Shown: positions 23,768 through 35,851, counted from the first letter of the stretch. The stretch is 64,000 nucleotides of DNA from Crocodylus rhombifer (GCA_038503035.1 JAVSML010025158.1:62001-126000), one strand, 5' to 3'. Notes: generated by a model not told the origin, from the sequence alone. Numbers and translations: made by a program.

Positions 23768-25823
23768 AGTTAAGGATCAAGGACTTGAACTGCTCCTGAT
23801 GAAATGCTTCTAACTAGTAATTCATCTCCTGTGGTCATATCCAACTAGCTGCTTCTATTGCATCCATCATAAAAGAATATAAGGGTATAAAAATAGGCAC
23901 ATTTCTAAATTTTATCTGCTTTTTTAAAATGCATGGCTTTCCCTTTATTTAAAAGCAAAAACAGTACTACAGATCATTCACAAAAGTCTTGTTAGGAAAA
24001 CAGGCTGATACATTCTTTAAATACCGCTGAATTCTACTTTTGTTCAGAATCAGAAATAAAGTGACATTCTTTGCCCTTAATAACTGTGACTCACTACCAT
24101 ATTTTTTCAGTGGAACAGATTTGTGGTTTAGAGTATTTAATCATGGGATCAAAAATAACTTACACTCTCAAGTACAGGATCTAAGGAACAGTATTCCCTT
24201 TGATGAATGGGAGTTGGCCCATTTTTTAAATAGGGAAAGAGCTGATACGAACAGTGAGTGCCTAATTAGGTGATACAGTCTTGCAAACAGAACTCTCAGA
24301 ACACTTCCACTTTTTAACCCTGCCTTAAGTTGCCAGCAGGTTTTACCCACACACTGTATTTCAAGCCATACTACCAGAAAATTACATCAAACTTATCTTT
24401 TCCTCAGTTAACCTTTTTTTCTTTGTAGCTACTAATCAGCTGCCTTGCTTAATTCACGTGTCTTTGTTCTAATCTTAGAATATTTTACTCAGGTTTTCAC
24501 TTTTATTTATTTTTTATTTATTTTTAATTTAATCAATCTGCTATCCAACTCTGGCATATTAAGGACAACTGTCTGCAGGTTTCTTTTTCCCCACATCCTC
24601 CTCCAGGTTGGCAGCATATGTTTGATTTAAAACCAACAAGGGTAATTTTGGGTAGATGATCTCCAAAGGAAGTGACATGGTCATTTACAAGGGATCAGAG
24701 TTTTGGGTGGGAAAGTCCAGAATCTGAGCGTGGTTATGAGGAAAATGTAGGCATGTATGGGAAAGGTCCAATTTGTCCAAGAAGCTAAAAGTGCTTAGTT
24801 TTACTGCTACTCTTGTTTTAGAACATTGATTTTCCTTTACCAAAAACTGAATTAATTCAGCATAATTAAAATGGGAAGAGTAGGCTCTACATATGAATGG
24901 AAGCTGGTCCACATTTAAGTAACTATCAGGAATACATGGGGTCAAAAGCAGAGGAAGAAGGTGAGGACATTTTGTGAAAATATTATTGCAAACTGTTAAA
25001 AAAAACCCACATTATATTTGCCTAACTTTCCTGTATAATATACTGACCAAAATTGTTGGGAAGTTACTTTCACTCCCATTGAAAAATGCTGTTCAGTCAG
25101 TTTCCCCCAAGTCCCCAAACTCACGGTTTACCATCATAACAGATCGCTTACGAAGTCTTTCCATTATTTGCATTCTTTAAACAAGCAAGAGAAGTCGTTA
25201 CCCATGCTAGTCTGAAGTTAGGCAGAAGGCAGGGTAGTATGGCTCATATCAGCAAGTTCTGCTGTGGTCTTTCTTGTCCATTCAATAATGTTATCTACCC
25301 ACATTTTCATTGATTTATCCATCCATTTTTTCATTTTTCTCCTTGAAGTACAGAACTAGCTAAAATTAGGATCTATCATGATATTGAGCTGACTTAATTT
25401 TGACTTGTAAACAATGCAAAAGAGGTTTTCCTATTTTACAGTCCCTCCCAACTAACTTCTTCATATTCATCAGAGTGTGAAAACCATGATTGTTCTTGGT
25501 TTCTGCTTCCTAGTGGACAGGATTTCCCAAAGTCCTCTTTCCACCGAGTCACTCAGGGGATGGCCTGGCCTACCCTGTAGTTGCAATACCGTGATTATAG
25601 TTACTATAATATAGTACCTGTGAACTAGGGCTTTGGTTTTGAAATCATGCATCATTCTTCTAAACAGTGTTACAGAGAAGAGTTCTTCTGCATCCTCAGC
25701 AATCAATCTGCAGAAAGGAAACACTGCTGTAACCCAGTTAGCAGAACGCCCTGTGCTTTAATTACACCCTGCCTTTGATTTCTTTCTCATTTGCACAACT
25801 TAAGTGATCAATAACTCTTTTAG

Positions 25824-25920
25824 GGCCTCCTGCTGCTGCTGCAATTGGAGGCAGTGTTCATTCACGGCAACAGGAGCAGGACTTGAACCCTTACATGCCT
25901 GAACCCATCCAGCAAGCAGG
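25824..25920 (+). CDS. Weak internal exon candidate of an unknown gene
   Basis: The pattern is ttttag, then 97 open bases, then gtgggt, so it has an acceptor and donor-like frame. The open reading would encode an alanine-rich start (PPAAAAIGG), then SVHSRQQEQDLNPYMPEP and IQQ. I do not recognise the protein. The polypyrimidine tract is poor and the frame stays open past the donor, so this may be chance. No neighbouring exon was found. Confidence 0.15.
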
Positions 25921-27311
25921 GTGGGTTGATGTTTGCATTCTTGTCTTCTTTTTTCCTTCACTATTAGTCTATTCCTCTTCTTTCTTTCTGACTACCCATC
26001 CTTCTGAAACAGGATGCAGCAGACATTCCCTACTGCGGCCTGCCTTGCCTCTTTAGCTTTCTACAGCTTTCACAGGTACCTTCTCCCCTGATTTTTCAGT
26101 TATTATTATCCCCAGGTTCCTTTGTTAGACATCCCATTCCACCATGATCCACATTTCTCTCCTGCTGACTATTTATTGAGATATTTCCTTCATAGTGAGT
26201 GCAACAGGGAAAGTATTAATTTAACTTTGCTCATATAAAGTTGAAAAATTGAAGCTGCATTTGGTGGGCTAAATTGCATTCCACCTGTGAAGTGTCTAAG
26301 TGGACTCAGGCACTCAACATGATATTATTGCATTCTGTTAAAGTCCCTGAAAAATTACTGATGAACCTGTTTCTCTCATCTACTTTCATATTAGCCTTAA
26401 TAATAAGTCACAAGAGCAACAAACAGGAGGAAGACCCACCTACCTTTTGCATTAACTGTTTTTCATGATCATTTATAGGCACTTAGATGCTTAAGAGGTA
26501 GAGTAAGATGTGGGCTGGCATCTTTGAAATGTGTTTATAGCATGTCATATCACATGCTTATACCTGGCTTTTTTCATCTATATTATAGCCCAGACACTCC
26601 CATTAATCTAATGAATTCTTATTTGAAGTAAATATAACTACACTTAAAGATTTTCAACAGTTTTCTCTGTTCTGCTTTTAAAATTGCAATTCTTGTCTAT
26701 ACTTCTTTGTCTGAGCTACAATCATCTGTGATGGTGGTTCCTAATGTTAAAAGACATTCAATTTAATGTATGTAAGTTTGAGTCTTTTATTCTTCTGCAC
26801 ACAATCTTTCTGTTAGCCAGACTGATTTCATCATATAAGAAGTTGCCATAGTGTATAATCTCTGTTTATTCTGCTAGTTTCCTGATTGATCCTGCTAACA
26901 AATCCATATGATCTGCAAAATCAAATATATCTTTCCATCTCCAAGAGAAACTGAACATTCAAAATTTTCAGGCACATCAGATATAATTTGTTCAGGAAAG
27001 AGGTAGAAAAAAGGAAGAGAGACGAGGCACCCTTGCCTTAATCATAAATCCCAGGGCTACCTAAATTGCCGAGTTTCTCTCCAAATGCTATTAAGAGCTC
27101 TCTTAAAGTTGTGATTCAGCTCCATTTGGTGGTCAATATATTTTTACAGTGTGTTTTCAAAATTTGCTTTCCTCATCCTTTTAGAGGATGCTCAAGACAT
27201 CAGAGTTTACAGAAAACCTAAATGCGATTGCTCCAAAAGTCTTGGGAAGGGAAAGGGGTGGGGGGAAAGAAAAAACAATAATGATGAGTTATTGAAGATA
27301 CATTTCCATTT

Positions 27312-27610
27312 CAGAGGTGTCAAAGATACTGCCCACAGGCTGCATCTGACCCACAAAGCCCCCTCATATGGCCTGTGGTGCTACACGTGGGTCTCAGACT
27401 GGACCTGTGATTCACATGCAGCACATACTGGACTGGCTCTGTGTGCCACGTCAGGTTGGACTGGGCTCCATGCTGCACATAGCCCCAAATTCTTCATGAC
27501 ATGTGAAGCCAGATCCAACCCTCAGTGCTGCACACAGCATGTGAGGCGAGTCCAGCTTGCACTGCATACGGCTGCATGTAGCGTCCATGCCAAAGCACCC
27601 CCACGTACCG
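27312..27610 (+). mobile_element. Decayed hAT-like element, left end only
   Basis: Begins cagaggtgtcaaagata and continues tgcccacaggctgcatctgaccc, resembling the common hAT terminus caggggtgtcaaact found in amniote genomes and related to the copy at 35561. The complementary right end was not found. A 173-codon open frame (27151-27672) runs across its border with unique DNA and is therefore judged spurious. Confidence 0.4.
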
Positions 27611-28317
27611 GATTCAGCACAAAATTAAAGGGAAAGCAGCAGGTGGAAGAATTAGAACTAGGGAATGGATAAGCAAGATGAAAACTTAGAGAAGCAAAGG
27701 AAAATTGGACATATTGCTAATTCCAGAGTATAGGGCAATCATAAGATTTCACACAAGTAAAAAGTGTCAGTATATAGACAACACTGATGGTTAAAGTGAT
27801 TATTTTTATTATCAGAAATATGCTTCCAAATCAGACAAATATTGGATAGCAGAAAAATGCCCAAAAGAAAGTTGGTTCATGGTAGAATCCAAAGGCAAAA
27901 CAGTATTCTAGTAAGGTGCCCAAAGCCAACAGAAAGGGAATGAAAAGTGCCCGAGATATAATATGGATCACATGTTGGACAATAAACCCCTGCAAGCTGA
28001 ATTAAATCTAATGACAAAAATCTTGGTGGAGAGGATTTAATCAAATTTTTGCATTTAACAGTGAACATAGTAGCCAGGAACATCCTATCTAATGTATCCT
28101 GTGTCTTGGATAAGAATATCTTAATTGACTAGACAACCTAGAAGTCAGTCCACCAGCTCCCTAAGGTAATTCTCTACTTGGCAAACTTTTTAGGAAAATA
28201 GCTAACAACTAGAAATTAATTATCAAATTTAAAGAGTGCCTTGGTTTTCCAAAACATCATTCCTTATAGGGGAGCAGTATTATTGGACAATGCATGTCCC
28301 CCTAAGCCCATAATCTT

Positions 28318-28483
28318 GAAGCAGACACAAAATACCTTTTAAAAATAACTCTAGTGGCAAGAATTTGGTGTTTCCCAAATAGTGAATCATCATAAAATGA
28401 TTTTTAGTGTAAATATAAATATGGCTAATAATAAATAGAGAGTTATTTTTTCTTAAATTACTTATACTAACTCAATCAGGACT
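28318..28483 (+). repeat. Left arm of a long inverted repeat
   Basis: These 166 bases pair with the reverse complement of 29611-29775 at roughly nine in ten positions by eye. Outer border gaagcagacacaaaata; inner border ctcaatcaggact. The arms are AT-rich and non-coding. Confidence 0.85.
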
Positions 28484-28559
28484 CATAGCAGAGATGCCAC
28501 TGGGGAGCCACCAGGTGGTGTCACGGCTGCCCCTTGGAAGTGCTGCATGGGGACATGTC

Positions 28560-29160
28560 ACAGAGAGTCCATAACTTACCTAGGCGTTCCAATACTTTCC
28601 TAATCTCCAACCCAGATTTCCTCTGCTGCAGCTTGAGGCCATTTCTCCTAGTTCTGCCCCCTATGGCCACAGAGAAAAGGTTATCTTCCTCCTCTTTGCA
28701 AACACCCTTCCAATATTTGAAGACTGTTACCAAATCTCCCGTAGTCTTCTGTTCTTCAGACTAAGTAACCCAAGTTCTTTCCACCTCTTCTCTTCAGTCA
28801 CATATCCAAGGCCATTAATTATTTTTGTCACTCTCCATTCCAAACTGTCTAGGTCCTTCTTGAAGTGTGGGACCCAAAACTGGACACAATACTCCAGGTT
28901 AGTACCAGTGTTGAATAAAGTGGAAGAATAATTTCCCTTGATTGGCAAGTGACACTCCTATTAATACCATCCAGTACGAGTTCCTGACCATTATTTTTGC
29001 CAGGGGCTTAGATGATGGACATGAGGAAATTTTTATGCATTTCAGGTGACGCCCTCTTTCTGAGGGGGGCCATGGCCCTCAGATGCCCATGTACTTGGCT
29101 CCTCTGCCCCAGTTTGATGTTAGCTTTTTTCCTTTGCAACAAAAGCACACTATTAGTAAA
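28560..29160 (-). mobile_element. CR1 LINE fragment, interrupted
   Basis: Minus-strand CR1 covering the end of ORF2: gctgcagcttgaggccatttctcctagttctg and ggacccaaaactggacacaatactccagg are standard CR1 strings. The match weakens near 28980 and resumes around 29120-29160 (tttgcaacaaaagcacac, the same string as in the CR1 at 40.1 kb), so about 130 bases of other sequence lie in between. No intact frame. Confidence 0.75.
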
Positions 29161-29474
29161 CACCCATTCTCTTTATACAAGAGTACACATTTTTCTGCTG
29201 CTAAAGTTAGCTTTGATTAATGACATTTTATGAGGAAGTCCCATGACTGTTCTTTCCCTGCCTAAATTCACCCTTGTACAGAAAAGTGCAAGATCCTGCT
29301 TTTCTGTAGTGCTTGCCTCTCTGATGCAGTCTTCATGTTACCTATTGCTTAAACAGGAGGGTGACAGTTGTATGCAAGAAAAGTCATTGCTATTTTCATC
29401 GTGCACCTTGTTTAGCAAAGATTTAGTAACTGATTTGTTATAGTAAAACAAAGGCTTTGTAGAAAATCCTTCAC

Positions 29475-29590
29475 TGGAGTTTTTCAAGAGACTGAATAGG
29501 TATCCATCTGGGATGGTTTAGGAATTCTTCTTTTCTTCAAGGAGTTGGACTAGATGACCGTTAAAGTTCAAGGGTCTGTGATTTTGTAAA
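29475..29590 (+). mobile_element. CR1 LINE 3' end
   Basis: Plus-strand tail: ggagtttttcaagagactgaatagg, gggatggtttaggaattcttc, ggagttggactagatgacc and a degenerate terminal gtctgtgattttgta. It lies just inside the right arm of the inverted repeat. Confidence 0.8.
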
Positions 29591-29610
29591 TATGAGCTTT
29601 AACTTCTACA

Positions 29611-29775
29611 AGTCCTGACTGAGTTAGTATAAGTAACTTAAGAAAAACTAACTCTCCATTTATTATTAACCATATTTATATTTACACTAAAAATCATGTT
29701 ATGATAATTCACTATTTGAGAAACACCCAATTCTTGCCATTAGAGTTTTTTTTAAACTTATTTTGTGTCTGCTTC
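29611..29775 (-). repeat. Right arm of a long inverted repeat
   Basis: Reverse-complement partner of 28318-28483. Together the arms enclose about 1.13 kb that contains two oppositely oriented CR1 fragments. Confidence 0.85.
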
Positions 29776-30775
29776 ACCTCTTGTGCTGGCATAACTCCCG
29801 GTCCTGGGCTACATATATATGAGCTCCCTGAGCCTCACTAGGGATCCACGTGCAGCACAGCCGTAAAGAGGGAAGCTTTTATTGTCATGTGTTTTGAGAT
29901 TCCAGTTAACACTAACAATCATTGAGTTAAACAGCTAAACAAAAGGGTTTATTATAAAAACAAGAGCAAGCATAAGAAATCAGTAACCATATACTGAAAT
30001 ACAGACAGAGATATAAGAACACACAAAAAGAAATATCAGAATAATAACCTGTTCTTACCCTGTACCTTAAATTCAAAAAACCAGTTTCTACTCAGCCTTC
30101 TAGCTGGGGGACTCCATCACCTTATGCCCCAGGAAAACTGAATACAGAGCCCTGCTCTCCAAAGCTTAAGAATGTTTCTTATCACCCACTTGAATATTGG
30201 GGAGGCCCCATTATGTGTTTTGTTCAGGACAGATTTCTGCTGTGGTAATTAAGCATAGTTCTTTCAGACATGAAAATTGTTAAAAACAAGATCTTAAATA
30301 ATCCTGTCTCTTTCTCTTAGTTTCTCCACTGAGAAATGTCTTTCCCCCAGTAGTTTGAAAAGCCAGGTGATATTCTTAGGGACTCTCATTTAAAATGTAA
30401 AGTCATCATTGTCTGGAAGGGCCTGGTACCTGTGCCTTACAGCATGTCCACGAGAGAGATGAGTAAACAATGCACATCAAATGCTAATTATTAGCTACTG
30501 TTCTTCAGCTTTGAGTCTCTTCTAGGTGCCAGAGAAACTCATTGGTTATCACTAAAGTCATTAACATAATTTGCAATCCCAGTCTTATAAAACATATAAG
30601 AAATTCATTTGATATCATATAACACAATGCATTTAAATAGAAAGATGATAAGGGTAAATACAGTTTGACACTACCTGTCTGTAGAGACAACACATGCCAT
30701 ATCAATAAAGCAAACATCAAGAAAACATGCATGATACTCCATGAATCCCCTAGACCATGGTGCAGTTCATGACAC
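29776..30775. other. Unassigned sequence, possibly LTR-derived
   Basis: Two tttatt motifs (minus-strand aataaa) occur near 29880 and 29950, a pattern common in LTRs, but no terminal TG/CA or target duplication was found. No gene seen. Confidence 0.25.
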
Positions 30776-30779
30776 TGTC

Positions 30780-30906
30780 TATCTAGAAATTTTCAAGAAT
30801 GGGTTAGACAGAAGCTCAGCTGGAATGGTTCGATGAGAGAGAATTCTGCTGGGAGCAGGGGGCTGGACTAGATTATTTCCCTTCCAGCCCTACTTCCTAT
30901 GATCCT
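30780..30906 (+). mobile_element. CR1 LINE 3' end
   Basis: Plus-strand tail with ttttcaagaatgggttagacag, gagcagggggctggactagat and the terminal cttcctatgatcct. Confidence 0.85.
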
Positions 30907-30929
30907 GTGGGTACTACCAGAACAGATTC

Positions 30930-31500
30930 GGCCAAATGCAATTTATTTGGTTCCTGACGGATGCTGACAGGCATGCAGGTCCTCGTTTTGACTCATGGCA
31001 CTTCACATAAAGTGCCATGAGTTACAGCAATCCCCTTACCCAACAGACATTTATCTGCTGAGTCAGGGAAAGGTTGTGTGGGAGGGGGGCGGGGGGGCGA
31101 GTGGGCGAATAATAATCAAGCTCCACTTTGAAGCTGTTCCAGCAGAGGAGCCTGTTTACAGCCTCTCTCCCCTAGCTCCCCCCTCACCCCATCTCCCCAC
31201 ATCAGCTCTGGTGCTGTCTGCAGAAAGGGAGGAAGGGAAAGGAAAGGGGAGAGAGCTGTGGACTCGGGTTTGCCTGACCTGAGCTGGAGTGGGATTGGAG
31301 TGAGGCACGAGGCAGGGAGGCTCCAATCCACCCATGCACCCCGCCCCAGCCCAGGCCTGGCTAACCCCAGCCTGAAGCTTCATCCCCCTCCCTTCCTGCA
31401 GACAGCACCAGGGGCAGGTCTGGGCTGCATCAGCCCAGCCCCAATCATGCTGATAGACTGACGCTAGGGCACATAAGTTCCCTCAGGTCCTCCACTTTGG
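30930..31500. repeat. GC-rich repeat-like block beginning with a hairpin
   Basis: Opens with a perfect 13-bp inverted repeat (30991-31003 with 31010-31022, loop cacata), then a G-run-rich segment and C-rich sequence with mirrored open frames on both strands. Probably part of a non-autonomous element; no matching outer ends were identified. Confidence 0.3.
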
Positions 31501-31724
31501 AGCACCTTCATTTAATATTTAGACAAGGGTTAATTTATTGCATAATCAGTCACTTTTAAAGTGCTCTGCAGCCATGCACATATGTCATGGCACAGCCATA
31601 GAGAGCTTTCAGAGGGCAAATCGTGTGACAAATTTCACTTCTGTCGGTGCCTGATGCGTCTTTGGAGGACAAACAATGTTGTGGAGTTTGCAAACAATTA
31701 ACTAGTGGTACAAAATTAGAGGAG

Positions 31725-31800
31725 ATCATGGGAAAGTAGAGCTAGAAGAGACCTCATGAGGCAATGTCATCATCAAGGCAAAATCATCATTGACTAAACA
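31725..31800 (-). mobile_element. CR1 LINE 3' end fragment
   Basis: Minus-strand CR1 tail: agagctagaagagacctcatgaggca followed by a diverged version of the catctagtccagcc block. Confidence 0.5.
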
Positions 31801-33090
31801 ATGTGAAAGAGTACTGTAATAATTGATCATTTTGTGTACAAAATAATTTTATGGGCAATAAAAGCTTTGTTCCTCCTGGACCTGAGCAGAAAATAGTGGA
31901 ATACTTTACGTATTCATTTTGCCAGTTGATTTTGTAGGACTAAGGGAAACTGTGTTCCTAAAAGTAAGAAAGAGATTTTGGTTGTGGCTTTTCTAAATGA
32001 ACAGAAGCTTCTCCAGTGTCAGCATAACTAGGGTGGGGGCAAATGGGAGGAGCCAACCTCAGGGGATAGGGGTGAAAAAAAGTGCTGCTTCTGGCAGGTG
32101 TGCAATCACAACTGTGGCAACAACCAGAAGTCAGTACAGCCCCCCTATTCCAGGTGCCTGACCATGTCTCTACATGGCTGTTAGGAGCCAACCTTATGTC
32201 AGCTACAACTCATGTGTCTGCAGATCAAGTACTCTCCCAGCGGGGTTTACTGACAAAATTGAATTGGGTTAGAAAACTCATTCCATGAAAAATGTTTTGC
32301 CATTTACTGGTCTCAATTACATTAAGAAAAGGGTCAGTGGGAAGGGAGGGAGAGAAGTGAGGCAGAAGATCCCTGTTGCCTAAGAGGCTAGCTTTTTGGG
32401 ATATATGGAAAAAAAAAAAAGTCAAACAGGACTATTAAACGGGTGGTGAGAATATTTTTTTAAATGAACTGAAAGAATCAGGACAGCCTTCTTCCATTAA
32501 TCCTTAGGGCAGTAAGGGGCTACTTCTGCCACTGGAACAAACTGCATGCCCCTTGAAGTAACAAACAGAGAACAGAGGATGTCAGAACATTTATTTTGGG
32601 AAATGAGCCATGTGTCTAAAAAAGGCATTCAAAATGGATGCGTCCGTGTAAAAATTGCAAGAGCACTTAAACAAGTGGATTTCTATGCTGGTAACAATGT
32701 GGGGAAAACAATGAAAAAAAAGCCAAGGCCTGCTTTGATAAAAGAGTCAGAGAAAATGAATGGAAAGTTAAATGAACAGGTCAGGCTTCTATCAAATGCA
32801 GCAATGAAGCATAACCTAGCTCAGCAGAACCCAAGGATAAAGGCCCTAAGCCAACACCTTTTAGTTAGCAAAAGGTCAAGAATCCTTTGATATGCTTTGA
32901 AGAAGGACTGAAATGAGACCACTCAACCACCTCACACTCTTGACACAACTAGGCAGTGCCTAGAAAGGGAGGCTTGTAATCAGTCAGGACTGAGAAACAT
33001 TTCAGGAAGAGTAGGACATGTTTAAGACCAGGCTTGGGACATGCTGGAAAAACTGAATGAGGACAAAGGCTTGTGGTAGACCAACTATAG
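31801..33090. other. Unique DNA, no gene recognised
   Basis: Contains a lysine-rich 114-codon open frame (32546-32890, plus) with no recognised domain; composition resembles surrounding DNA, so it is not called as a gene. Confidence 0.4.
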
Positions 33091-33377
33091 CAGGGGTAGG
33101 CAACCTCTGGCATGGGTGCCAGTGTAGCACGGTTGTCAGTGTGGCGCATGAAGGCATTTTGCTTGGACCATGTGCCTCAGAGCAGACAGCAAAGAAGAGG
33201 CCGCGCTGCCATACCAAGATTGGCCCACTCTGGCTGGCTCCCTCACTGTCTGCCTGCAATAATAGCAGCTTTGTTAATAGCAAGAGTTTTGCATGCTAAT
33301 TCCACAGTAAGCCAGTGAAGTAGCACATAGCCTCCTCCTCTGTGAGCATGACCAAACCATGAACCTAGATAGTAGAA

Positions 33378-33781
33378 TGTTGTAATACAGTAGAATGTAA
33401 TAAACACCAAGTGTGTTAGATCAAGACTCATCCCCAAATTCCTAGCTTAAAATAACCAAATCCTTAGCTTGAGATAACAATGTTTACTCCAGACTATATA
33501 AGCTGTACTTTCTTAAGTTACGATGAGTTCCTCAGCTCTAGCAAGAGTTCTGACTTTGGCAGAGCCCCGGCACAGGCTATCACATCCCCAAGATCAGGAC
33601 TCTCTGGGGCCAAGAGAACCATGTGGGGTGGGAGCTGCCACCTAAAGCCGATGTAAAGTGACCATCCTCTCTGCTCTGTTCTATCACCTGCCTCTGCGAG
33701 TATCCTTAAATAAAGCTTTGCAAGAGTAAAAACAACCGTAAGTACATCCTTTGTTCAAGCGCAGAAAATCTTCTAAACCCA
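33378..33781 (+). mobile_element. Solo LTR of an endogenous retrovirus, nested in a hAT element
   Basis: The segment has the layout of an LTR on the plus strand: TG start (tgttgtaatacag), TATA box tatataag at 33495-33502, and a poly(A) signal aataaa at 33709-33714 about 210 bases downstream. The best TG...CA borders give flanks gtagaa (33372-33377) and gtagtt (33782-33787), a 6-bp duplication with two mismatches. Borders are therefore provisional to a few tens of bases. No internal retroviral sequence remains, as expected after LTR-LTR recombination. Confidence 0.65.
33495..33502 (+). promoter_or_regulatory. TATA box of the nested LTR
   Basis: tatataag, correctly placed upstream of the aataaa signal at 33709 for a U3-R-U5 layout. 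Confidence 0.6.
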
Positions 33782-33888
33782 GTAGTTTATCCTAAAACAC
33801 TGCCCTACCACACCAACAATCTTACAAGTCAAGGTTGTGGGTGTCTTTGGCACTCTGCCCAAAAAAGTTGCCAACCCCTGGCCTATGA

Positions 33889-34427
33889 CTAGAACAAGTG
33901 CTTGTATCTGGTGATCAACTGCATTGGTGCAGCTGTAGTTAGCTGGGTCTTTTTTACTGATGCAAATGGTGTTTATTTGTGTATAAAATTTAGACATTTG
34001 ACAATAACAGACTACATTAAAACTTACCATGTAAATCAACTTCATCTGTTTCAGGGAAAATCCCCTTTCCCTACAAAAGTTAGCCTGTGTCAAAACAACA
34101 CATGGCCAATCCTAATAAATATGAAACTGTACTTTATGAGCTGTCAGTGGACACCCACAATTCATCTCTGCCAGGAACCAGTGAAGTAATGGTGGAAAGA
34201 AGCCCTCCACTTTGGACCACCAAATGGTGTGACTACTATATCTATCTCCAGAACGTTGATAAATAATGTGAAATTCACACAGGGCTTTATGGTTTTAAAG
34301 TCTTTGTTACCGTAATATAACCACTGCATAACACAAATGAATTGTCATTGTACCCCTCTCCCTCAAGAATAAACTATCATCTTATAAGCATAGTCCCTAA
34401 ACCTGTATGTCACATGTTTAATATCAT
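33889..34427. other. Unique DNA, no gene seen
   Basis: No recognised gene or repeat family. Confidence 0.4.
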
Positions 34428-35195
34428 GGTTTCATAGATTTTTAGGGTCAGAAGGGACCCTGTAGATCATCGAGTCTGACCCCCTGCTCTAGGCAGGAAA
34501 GAATGCTGGGATAAAATAACCCCAGCTAGGTGCCTGTCCAATCTTTTTTTGAACACCTCCAAGGTAGGTGAAAGCACCACCTCTCTTGGAAGCCCATTCC
34601 ATATTTTGGCAACCCTCACCATAAAGAATTTCTTTCTGATATCCAATCTACTCTCCTTTAGTTTGTAGCCATTATTTCTAGTAACCCCGAGGGGCACCCT
34701 GGTAAACAGAGTATCCCCTATTCCCTGCTGACCCCCATGATGAGTTTGTAGATAGCCACAAGATCACCTTTCAGCCTTCTCTTGTGGAAACTGTAGAGAT
34801 TCAGGTCCCTCAGTCTGTCTTCATAGGATCTTACTCACAGGTCCTCAACTATGCAAGTAGCCCTTCTCTAAACCTTCTCAAGGTTATCCACATCCCTCCT
34901 GAAATGCAGTGCCCAAAACTGGACACAGTACTTCAGCTGCAGCTTGACCAATGCTGCATAGAGGGGAAGTATCACCTTCCTAGACCTGTTCATGATGCAC
35001 CTGCTAATGCAGGAAAGAGTGCAGTTAGCCTTACTTATTACCCCACTCATGTTCATCTTTCTGTCAACTATGACTCCAAGATATCTTTCAACTGCCATGG
35101 TACTCAGAATGGTACTTTCCCATTCTATAGGTGTATTGATCTTGAGAGTCTTGTCACTGAGGAGAAACACACTGTTTATAATATGCACAGCTTTG
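34428..35195 (-). pseudogene. CR1 LINE, 3' portion of ORF2 and tail
   Basis: Minus-strand CR1 running from ORF2 (near 35190) to its tail (34430, ending tttcatagatttttag). The frame 35188-34868 includes ERYLGVIVDRKMNMS, ISRCIMNRSRKVILPLYAAL and LQLKYCVQFWALHFRRDV, and the frame 34697-34467 includes RLDIRKKFFMVRVAKIWNGLP. These are the thumb and C-terminal regions of CR1 reverse transcriptase (family form LEYCVQFWAPHYKKD and FFTVRVVDHWNRLP). Frame breaks between them make it non-functional. 5'-truncated. Confidence 0.92.
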
Positions 35196-35560
35196 CTAAC
35201 CTCTTTAGGCAGACACAGGGAAATTAATTAATTACAGTATGTAATTCATTTGGTAAATTAATCACAGTACATTACAATGATTAATTACAGTAAACAACAA
35301 AGCAAGAAAAAATGTGTGGATACAGAAATTATTTGCACTGCCTCTGGGAATTCTGTGTTTTCTACCACTATCGGTTCACTGGAGAAATTGAGAAAGAAAA
35401 ATTACATGACCTCATTAAGGATATACAAATGACTAAGTGTATTCAAGTCAGTGACAATGCATTGGTAAATGGTAATTGGAGTTGTGGCATTGTGGTCTAA
35501 CCAAGACACTTCATCACAAACAAGGGGTTTAACATCAGGCTTTATATATTCCCTTCAAAG

Positions 35561-35851
35561 CAGAGGTATCAAACTCACTTGGCTCCCTGGGCCAGGCACG
35601 GACCATGAGAAGACTTACGGGTCAGTTTTGGACCAACCATCAGTCTCAGGGTAAGCAGCAAGGATATTAAATCACTGTAGCTCCCTTAGCTGCTGGGCTG
35701 GCTCTGGGAGCCACAGGGATTATACTCCTCTCTACCCTCCATGGAAATACATTCCTGACCTCAAGTTCCTGGCCCCTCCAGGAGCCCCAAGGGCTTGATG
35801 ACAGCCCCAAAGGCTGTATCCAGCCCATGGGCCATATCACTGACATTCTTG
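35561..35851. mobile_element. Decayed hAT element (cagaggtatcaaactca end)
   Basis: Left end cagaggtatcaaactcacttgg matches the common hAT terminus; the right end ggccatatcactgacattcttg is a worn complement of it. Interior holds gggccaggcacggacc and gcccatgggcca subterminal repeats. The flanking 8-mers do not match, so the right border is approximate. Confidence 0.5.

Larger units (their letters stand above)
23768..28317. other. Mostly unique AT-rich DNA
   Basis: No complete gene. Holds a weak exon candidate (25824-25920) and one decayed transposon (27312-27610). Other open frames (24445-24630, 24974-25180, 25470-25724) show no domains. Confidence 0.4.
33091..33880. mobile_element. hAT transposon split by a retroviral LTR
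   Basis: Left end caggggtaggcaacctctgg and right end aaaaagttgccaacccctg are terminal inverted repeats of the common vertebrate hAT type. Flanks aactatag (33083-33090) and gcctatga (33881-33888) share ctat with two further transitions, a plausible aged 8-bp duplication. The hAT parts are about 33091-33377 and 33782-33880; the middle is a solo LTR, listed separately. No transposase coding is visible. Confidence 0.8.

Noticed and set aside
27151..27672. 173-codon open frame on the plus strand
   Set aside because: It starts in unique DNA and runs into a hAT-like repeat at 27312; it has no domain and the composition is that of the repeat.
29776..30775. LTR suggested by two tttatt motifs
   Set aside because: No TG/CA ends, TATA box or target duplication could be found, so it is left as unassigned sequence.
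32546..32890. 114-codon lysine-rich open frame
   Set aside because: No recognised domain, no splice or promoter context and codon composition like the surrounding AT-rich DNA.
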